From: Acetobacteraceae bacterium
Lineage (GTDB): Bacteria > Pseudomonadota > Alphaproteobacteria > Acetobacterales > Acetobacteraceae
DNA length: 56,032 nucleotides
NCBI GenBank assembly: GCA_947373495.1
Contig: CANBXZ010000005.1
Span: forward strand, 1 to 56,032
Direction: 5' to 3'
In this document: one piece after another, positions 54,413-56,032 of the stretch
Position numbering within the stretch: position 1 is the first letter of the stretch
How the letters are laid out: the number at the start of each line of letters is the position of its first letter
Translations under genes and position numbers: made by a program
The notes under the pieces: generated by a model
The model's input: the letters and a program-made list of their open reading frames with translations, nothing else
Databases searched by the model: none
Told to the model about the DNA's origin: nothing

Positions 54413-54460
54413 GCCTGGTCGCCTGGGGCGGAAGCGTCGCCAGGCGTGCAGCAGTCGCTC
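54413..54460. repeat. Divergent relative of the REP-like palindrome
   Basis: GCGCCTGGTCGCCTGGGGCG at the left and CCAGGCGTGCAGCAGTCGC at the right keep the layout of the repeat family with changes. It follows the OYE stop codon, between convergent genes. Confidence 0.45.
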
Positions 54461-54483
54461 GGTCAGGCCCGCCTGGCCGGCGC

Positions 54484-56031
54484 CTACCCGAAGGCGCCGA
54501 CTTCGTGGCTGATCGCCGCGCTGCATTCGCGCACCAGTGCGAACAGCCGGCGCATCGGCACGAAGATCTCGGCGTGTTCGCGAGCGTAGCTCAGCCCCTC
54601 ATGCGGCGGGGCGGGTTCGTGGAAGTCCAGCTCCGCCGCCGGGTCCGGCGCGGCGGGGAAAATCTCCGCCAGCAGGTCCAGCGCCGGCTCCACGTCCAGT
54701 TGCAGGATCCGTCGGACCAGGGATTCGCGCGTGGCGCCATGCCGCGGCGAGAAATCCGGCACCGCCACCGCCAGCAGCCAGATCCGGTGGATCAGCGCCA
54801 GCCGCACCGCATGCACCAGCACCAGGCGGTCCGGCATCTCCAGCAGGTCCGGCCAGGCGGTACGCAGCGCCAGGTGGTCGGCCTGCAGGCGGCGGAACAT
54901 GCGGCGCACCTCGGCATCCAGGCCCAGCCCGTCCACCACGCGGGCAACATCAACCAGTTCCTCGCGCCGGCCGGGGCGTTGGGTGAAGCCGGCGCGGTCC
55001 AGCCAGGGGCCGGGGTCCAGCGTGTCCACCACCGCGCGCAGCACGCCGATATCGCTGCACGCCGCCGCCCGCGCCGCCATGGCCAGCGCGCGGGAAAAGC
55101 GTGGCGAGCGGGCGCGCAGGTCGGCGAAGGCATCCGGGTTGGCGGCGGCGGCGGCGCCGAGGCCATGCAGGGTATTCGCCATCCAGCCCAATTGCTGGAG
55201 GATGGCGTTGTTCGGAATGGCGCGGAGCTGGGACGGGTGCTGGATGCGCACCGGCCCGGCCACGCCATCCGCCTGCCGCACGCTGGGGCGGGAGCCGGTG
55301 CGGTCCAGCAGCCCGGGCCCGAAGGCGCCGAGCAGGGCGGCATAGCCCGGGTCCTCCACCAGCGCCTGCATCTCGCGGGAGATGGTGGCGAAGAAGTCGG
55401 CGCTGTAGTCGGCCTCGGCATAGATCGGGTCGTTCGGCGGCACCGCCGGGGCGAAGGCATGCGCGGCGATGCAGGCCACCGTGGCCTGCGCCAATTGCGG
55501 CGTGCCGAACAGCATGTAGCCGTCGCTGCCCTGGAAGGCGGTTTCCTCCCGCAGCGGCAGCCCGGCATGGGCCAGCGCGGCGCGCGCCTGGGGCGGCGAG
55601 AGGTAGGCGAAGCGGTCCGCCAGGCTTTCCGGGTGACCACCGCGGCCGATGCTTTCGCCATGGGTGTCGAACAAGACCAGCTCGATGCCCGGCAGGTCGT
55701 GCCGGCGCAGCAACTCCACCAGCTTCAGCTTCAGCCGTTCCGCCAGGTAGCTGGCGGCAAGCTGGCCGACATAGCGGCCGCTGTCGGAATAGCCGAATTG
55801 CAGGCACAGCCGGCCGTGCAGGCGCAGGTAGTCGCGGAAATGCGGGCTGCGCAGGGCCTCCTCCAGCACCCGTTCGCCGCGTTCCAGCGCCTCCGCCGTC
55901 TCGAACAGCGGGGAGAGTTCGATGGCATGGTCCACCCCCAGGCGGCGGGCCAGCCACAGCGCCGCCAGCAGGGTGTAGCCGCCCTCGGTCTCGGCGATGA
56001 GGAAGCGCACCGGGGCGCTGCCGTCGATATG
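54484..56031 (-). CDS. Phosphoenolpyruvate carboxylase-like protein, 5' end outside window
   Basis: At least 515 residues; the frame stays open to the right edge (HIDGSAPVRFLIAETEGG), so the GTG at 56010 is not the true start. PEPC-type landmarks: LSPLFETAEALERGERVLEE, LQFGYSDSGRYVGQLAASYLAERLKLKLVEL, IELVLFDTHGESIGRGGHP, LLDRTGSRPSVRQ, and IPNNAILQQLGWMANTLHGLG. In normal PEPC these places read FHGRGGSIGRGG, LGSRPAKR and a WTQxR block. Two Arg positions used in catalysis look replaced, and the C-terminal RNTG is absent. Possibly a paralogue with a different role. Confidence 0.75.
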   Translation of the reverse strand, partial: HIDGSAPVRFLIAETEGGYTLLAALWLARRLGVDHAIELSPLFETAEALERGERVLEEALRSPHFRDYLRLHGRLCLQFGYSDSGRYVGQLAASYLAERLKLKLVELLRRHDLPGIELVLFDTHGESIGRGGHPESLADRFAYLSPPQARAALAHAGLPLREETAFQGSDGYMLFGTPQLAQATVACIAAHAFAPAVPPNDPIYAEADYSADFFATISREMQALVEDPGYAALLGAFGPGLLDRTGSRPSVRQADGVAGPVRIQHPSQLRAIPNNAILQQLGWMANTLHGLGAAAAANPDAFADLRARSPRFSRALAMAARAAACSDIGVLRAVVDTLDPGPWLDRAGFTQRPGRREELVDVARVVDGLGLDAEVRRMFRRLQADHLALRTAWPDLLEMPDRLVLVHAVRLALIHRIWLLAVAVPDFSPRHGATRESLVRRILQLDVEPALDLLAEIFPAAPDPAAELDFHEPAPPHEGLSYAREHAEIFVPMRRLFALVRECSAAISHEVGAFG

Positions 56032-56032
56032 C

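Overview
The window is a very GC-rich, gene-dense stretch of alphaproteobacterial chromosome. The order tolB-pal-cpoB-tilS-ftsH-folP-glmM, the many Bug-type binding proteins, a DUF1217 flagellar-type gene and a serC-serA pair point to the Acetobacteraceae, most likely a Roseomonas-like genus. This is inferred from gene content, not from a database search. I found no rRNA, tRNA, CRISPR array, phage or IS element. No gap between genes exceeds 300 bases.

Layout. (1) 1-10.0 kb, housekeeping: end of tolB, pal, cpoB, tilS, ftsH (broken by one in-frame TAG), folP, glmM, thiD and a PhzF-family gene. (2) 10.0-14.7 kb: a DUF1217 gene, a pair of palindromic repeats, a methyltransferase, and serC-serA for serine synthesis. 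(3) 14.8-34.2 kb, catabolic region: two divergent operons leave a 146-bp spacer at 19464-19609. Each begins with solute-binding or transport genes and ends with an ATP-dependent hydantoinase/oxoprolinase A+B pair. The left one is Bug-hyuA-hyuB; the right one is TRAP dctP-dctQ-dctM-hyuA-hyuB-maoC. They are followed by a second orphan Bug gene with a small alpha/beta-barrel protein, a CMD-family protein, a ThDP enzyme, a 3-hydroxyacyl-CoA dehydrogenase, an SDR, a RidA protein, an M20 N-carbamoylase-type amidase and another SDR. Together they look like a module for importing cyclic amides or carboxylates, opening amide rings, and feeding CoA or keto-acid metabolism. (4) 35.2-41.6 kb: SPFH/NfeD pair with two small membrane proteins, ogt, an LLM flavin enzyme, DUF1761, DUF445 and ppa. 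(5) 41.7-49.5 kb: a COG2509-type flavoprotein, an aldo/keto reductase, an EamA exporter, a znu zinc importer operon behind a clear Zur-like palindrome (with a 39-residue membrane microprotein as first gene), a YiiX-like hydrolase, a RidA protein and a potassium-channel-like protein. (6) 49.6-54.4 kb: rmlA, an atypical epimerase and a DegT aminotransferase (nucleotide-sugar set), a beta-carbonic anhydrase and an Old Yellow Enzyme. (7) The right edge holds most of a divergent PEP-carboxylase-like gene, cut by the window end.

Most worth checking: the amber codon inside ftsH; the two divergent transporter-hydantoinase operons; a dispersed palindromic repeat family concentrated at convergent gene ends; the Zur-controlled microprotein; two candidate CTG starts in CTGA stop/start overlaps; a 9-bp hairpin with the carbonic anhydrase start codon in its loop; and several enzymes with altered catalytic motifs (TilS, the epimerase, the PEPC-like protein).
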